Of a stretch of DNA of 6,503 nucleotides, positions 5,403 through 6,503 are shown in pieces. A model generated the notes under the pieces. It was not told where the DNA came from. It saw nothing but the letters and a program-made list of their open reading frames with translations, and did no database searches. A program made the translations under genes and the position numbers. Every line of letters begins with the position of its first letter. Position 1 is the first letter of the stretch. The stretch is from an uncultured Gammaproteobacteria bacterium (lineage in GTDB: Bacteria; Pseudomonadota; Gammaproteobacteria; Steroidobacterales; JABDMI01), in NCBI GenBank assembly GCA_938039225.1, contig CALHVH010000172.1:1-6503 (forward strand), read 5' to 3'.

Positions 5403-5936
5403 ATGTCTAGAGTGGCAAAAAAACCGGTCGAAATGCCTAAAGGTGTAGAAGTGACGATTAATCGTCAAGACCTGTCATTCAAAGGTTCTAAAGGCACATT
5501 GCAGTTGCAATTGCATTCTGATGTAACCATTGAGCAAAATGAAAACTCACTGCAAATTGCACCACGCAATAACAGTCGCCAAGCCATTGCTTTAGCGGGC
5601 ACTATGCGTTCGCTTGTGCAAAATATGGTTACTGGTGTCTCTGCAGGTTTTGAGAAAAAGCTAGAATTAAGAGGCGTTGGTTATCGTGCTAAAGCTCAAG
5701 GTAATAGCTTAAGCCTTAACTTAGGTTTTTCTCACCCAGTTGAGTATGCGATACCTGAGGGTGTGAAAGTAGAAACTCCTAGCCAAACTGAAGTTGTGGT
5801 TAGTGGTATTGATAAACAAAAGGTTGGACAAGTAGCTGCGGATATCCGTGCTTATCGTCCACCAGAGCCTTATAAAGGCAAAGGCGTGCGTTACTTGAAT
5901 GAGCACGTAATTATGAAAGAAGCTAAAAAGAAGTAA
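5403..5936 (+). CDS. rplF: 50S ribosomal protein L6
   Basis: This gene encodes 177 residues, the standard bacterial L6 length. L6 binds helix 97 of 23S rRNA near the sarcin-ricin loop and the factor-binding centre, and it is essential for late 50S assembly. It is built of two repeated alpha/beta domains. The first spans roughly residues 1-82 (MSRVAKKPVEMPKGVEVTIN onward). The second begins at the conserved KKLELRGVGYRAKAQG (85-100) and carries LNLGFSHPVEY (106-115). The C-terminal signature RAYRPPEPYKGKGVRYLNE lies at residues 149-167. AAGG (5390-5393) lies 9 bases before the ATG. The 49-base gap after rpsH is AT-rich and holds no other clear signal. Confidence 0.99.
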   Translation: MSRVAKKPVEMPKGVEVTINRQDLSFKGSKGTLQLQLHSDVTIEQNENSLQIAPRNNSRQAIALAGTMRSLVQNMVTGVSAGFEKKLELRGVGYRAKAQGNSLSLNLGFSHPVEYAIPEGVKVETPSQTEVVVSGIDKQKVGQVAADIRAYRPPEPYKGKGVRYLNEHVIMKEAKKK

Positions 5937-5996
5937 TTCTTAAGATTCTTTTCGAACAGATTGTAATTGTAAAAAGTTTAATTAGGCAGAACTGCA

Positions 5997-6350
5997 ATGG
6001 ATAAAAAATTAGCACGTCAACGTCGCGCCAAGCGCACTAGGGCGAAGATTCGTGAACTAGAAGTAGCTCGTTTAACAGTTACTCGTAGCCCACGTCATAT
6101 CTATGCACAAGTATTTACCGCTGACGGTAGCAAAGTATTAGCTGCTGCAAGCACATTAGATAAAGCAATTGCTGGTGACTTGAAGTACACCGGTAATATT
6201 GAAGCAGCAAAAGCTGTTGGTGCTGCAATTGCTGAAAAAGCAAAAGCAGCTGGCTTATCGAAAGTAGCTTTTGATCGTGCTGGTTATCAGTATCACGGTC
6301 GTGTACAAGCTCTAGCAGATAGCGCGCGTGAAGGTGGTTTAGACTTCTAA
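5997..6350 (+). CDS. rplR: 50S ribosomal protein L18
   Basis: This gene encodes 117 residues, identical in length to E. coli L18. L18 binds 5S rRNA together with L5 and helps place it in the central protuberance. The basic N-terminal tail (MDKKLARQRRAKRTRAKIRE) is the 5S-binding extension. Typical features follow: LTVTRSPRHIYAQVF (residues 26-40), DGSKVLAAASTLDK (43-56), the helix AAKAVGAAIAEKAKAAG (70-86) and the signature FDRAGYQYHGRVQALADSAR (92-111), ending GLDF. The Shine-Dalgarno is weak (TAGG near 5983-5986, about 10 bases from the ATG). The 60-base gap after rplF is one of the longest in the window and is AT-rich. Confidence 0.99.
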   Translation: MDKKLARQRRAKRTRAKIRELEVARLTVTRSPRHIYAQVFTADGSKVLAAASTLDKAIAGDLKYTGNIEAAKAVGAAIAEKAKAAGLSKVAFDRAGYQYHGRVQALADSAREGGLDF

Positions 6351-6373
6351 GGAAGTTTAGCAATTTAATAAAT

Positions 6374-6401
6374 TTTTAAGTACTCAAGTGCACTTTTAAA
6401 A
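6374..6401 (+). other. Palindrome-rich rplR-rpsE spacer
   Basis: The spacer holds two perfect 10-base palindromes, AAGTGCACTT (6386-6395) and CTTTTAAAAG (6393-6402), which overlap. TTTTAAGT (6374-6381) can also pair with ACTT plus AAAA (6392-6401) around a two-U bulge, enclosing a 10-base loop. These structures are alternatives and mostly A-U. No function can be assigned. Confidence 0.3.
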
Positions 6402-6417
6402 GCAACGAGAACAGGTT

Positions 6418-6503
6418 ATGGCAGAACAACAACGTGGTGATAGAAACAAGACTGATGATTTAACTGAAAAGTTAGTTACAGTAAATCGTGTTTCTAAAGT
6501 AGT
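6418..6503 (+). CDS. rpsE: 30S ribosomal protein S5, N-terminal end (partial)
   Basis: The frame opens with ATG at 6418 and runs off the window after 28 complete codons. S5 lies on the back of the 30S subunit near the mRNA entry site and affects decoding accuracy. The visible part has a variable hydrophilic leader (MAEQQRGDRNKTDDLTE), then KLVTVNRVSKV, which matches the conserved start of the S5 double-stranded RNA-binding-like domain. The position after rplR is the standard order and supports the call. An AGG sits only two bases before the ATG (6413-6415), so GAGA at 6407-6410, seven bases away, may be the working ribosome-binding site. The rest of the protein cannot be judged. Confidence 0.95.
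   Translation, partial: MAEQQRGDRNKTDDLTEKLVTVNRVSKV

Noticed and set aside
6115..6363. 82-codon minus-strand frame rich in Leu and Gln opposite rplR
   Set aside because: The composition comes from reading the Ala/Lys-rich L18 helix codons (GCAGCA-type repeats) backwards. It is not a gene.

Overview
The window is a continuous piece of the bacterial S10-spc ribosomal protein cluster. All genes are on the + strand, in this order: rplW (3' end only), rplB, rpsS, rplV, rpsC, rplP, rpmC, rpsQ, rplN, rplX, rplE, rpsN, rpsH, rplF, rplR, rpsE (5' end only). All 14 complete genes look intact, with lengths normal for their families. I see no insertion, mobile element, tRNA, CRISPR array, foreign gene or frameshift.

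The protein sequences and the unbroken S10-to-spc order fit a gammaproteobacterium. L22, L14, L16, S17 and S8 read closely like the Escherichia coli proteins, and S14 is the 101-residue, zinc-free form. The DNA is AT-rich (about 40% GC, judged by eye), with many A/T third positions and AT-rich spacers. This suggests an AT-rich gammaproteobacterium such as a member of the Legionellales or a similar lineage. The genus is a guess.

Layout: 1-3226 is the distal part of the S10 operon (L23 to S17). 3271 to the end is the proximal part of the spc operon (L14 to S5). Only 44 bases separate the two, with no visible terminator. Spacing is tight between rpsC, rplP, rpmC and rpsQ: a 6-base gap, then a TGATG overlap, then an ATGA overlap. 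The other gaps are 15 to 67 bases and mostly hold a Shine-Dalgarno sequence plus AT-rich filler. No stretch over 300 bases lacks a gene.

Together the genes supply 30S proteins (S19, S3, S17, S14, S8, S5) and 50S proteins (L23, L2, L22, L16, L29, L14, L24, L5, L6, L18) in equal amounts. In E. coli the two halves are controlled by L4 (S10 operon leader) and S8 (at the start of rplE). The L4 leader lies outside the window, and I could not recognise an S8 site. I did not find a new biological system. The items worth a second look are small: near-identical start regions with decoy ATGs before rpsS and rplV, hairpins between genes, and the compact S10/spc boundary.
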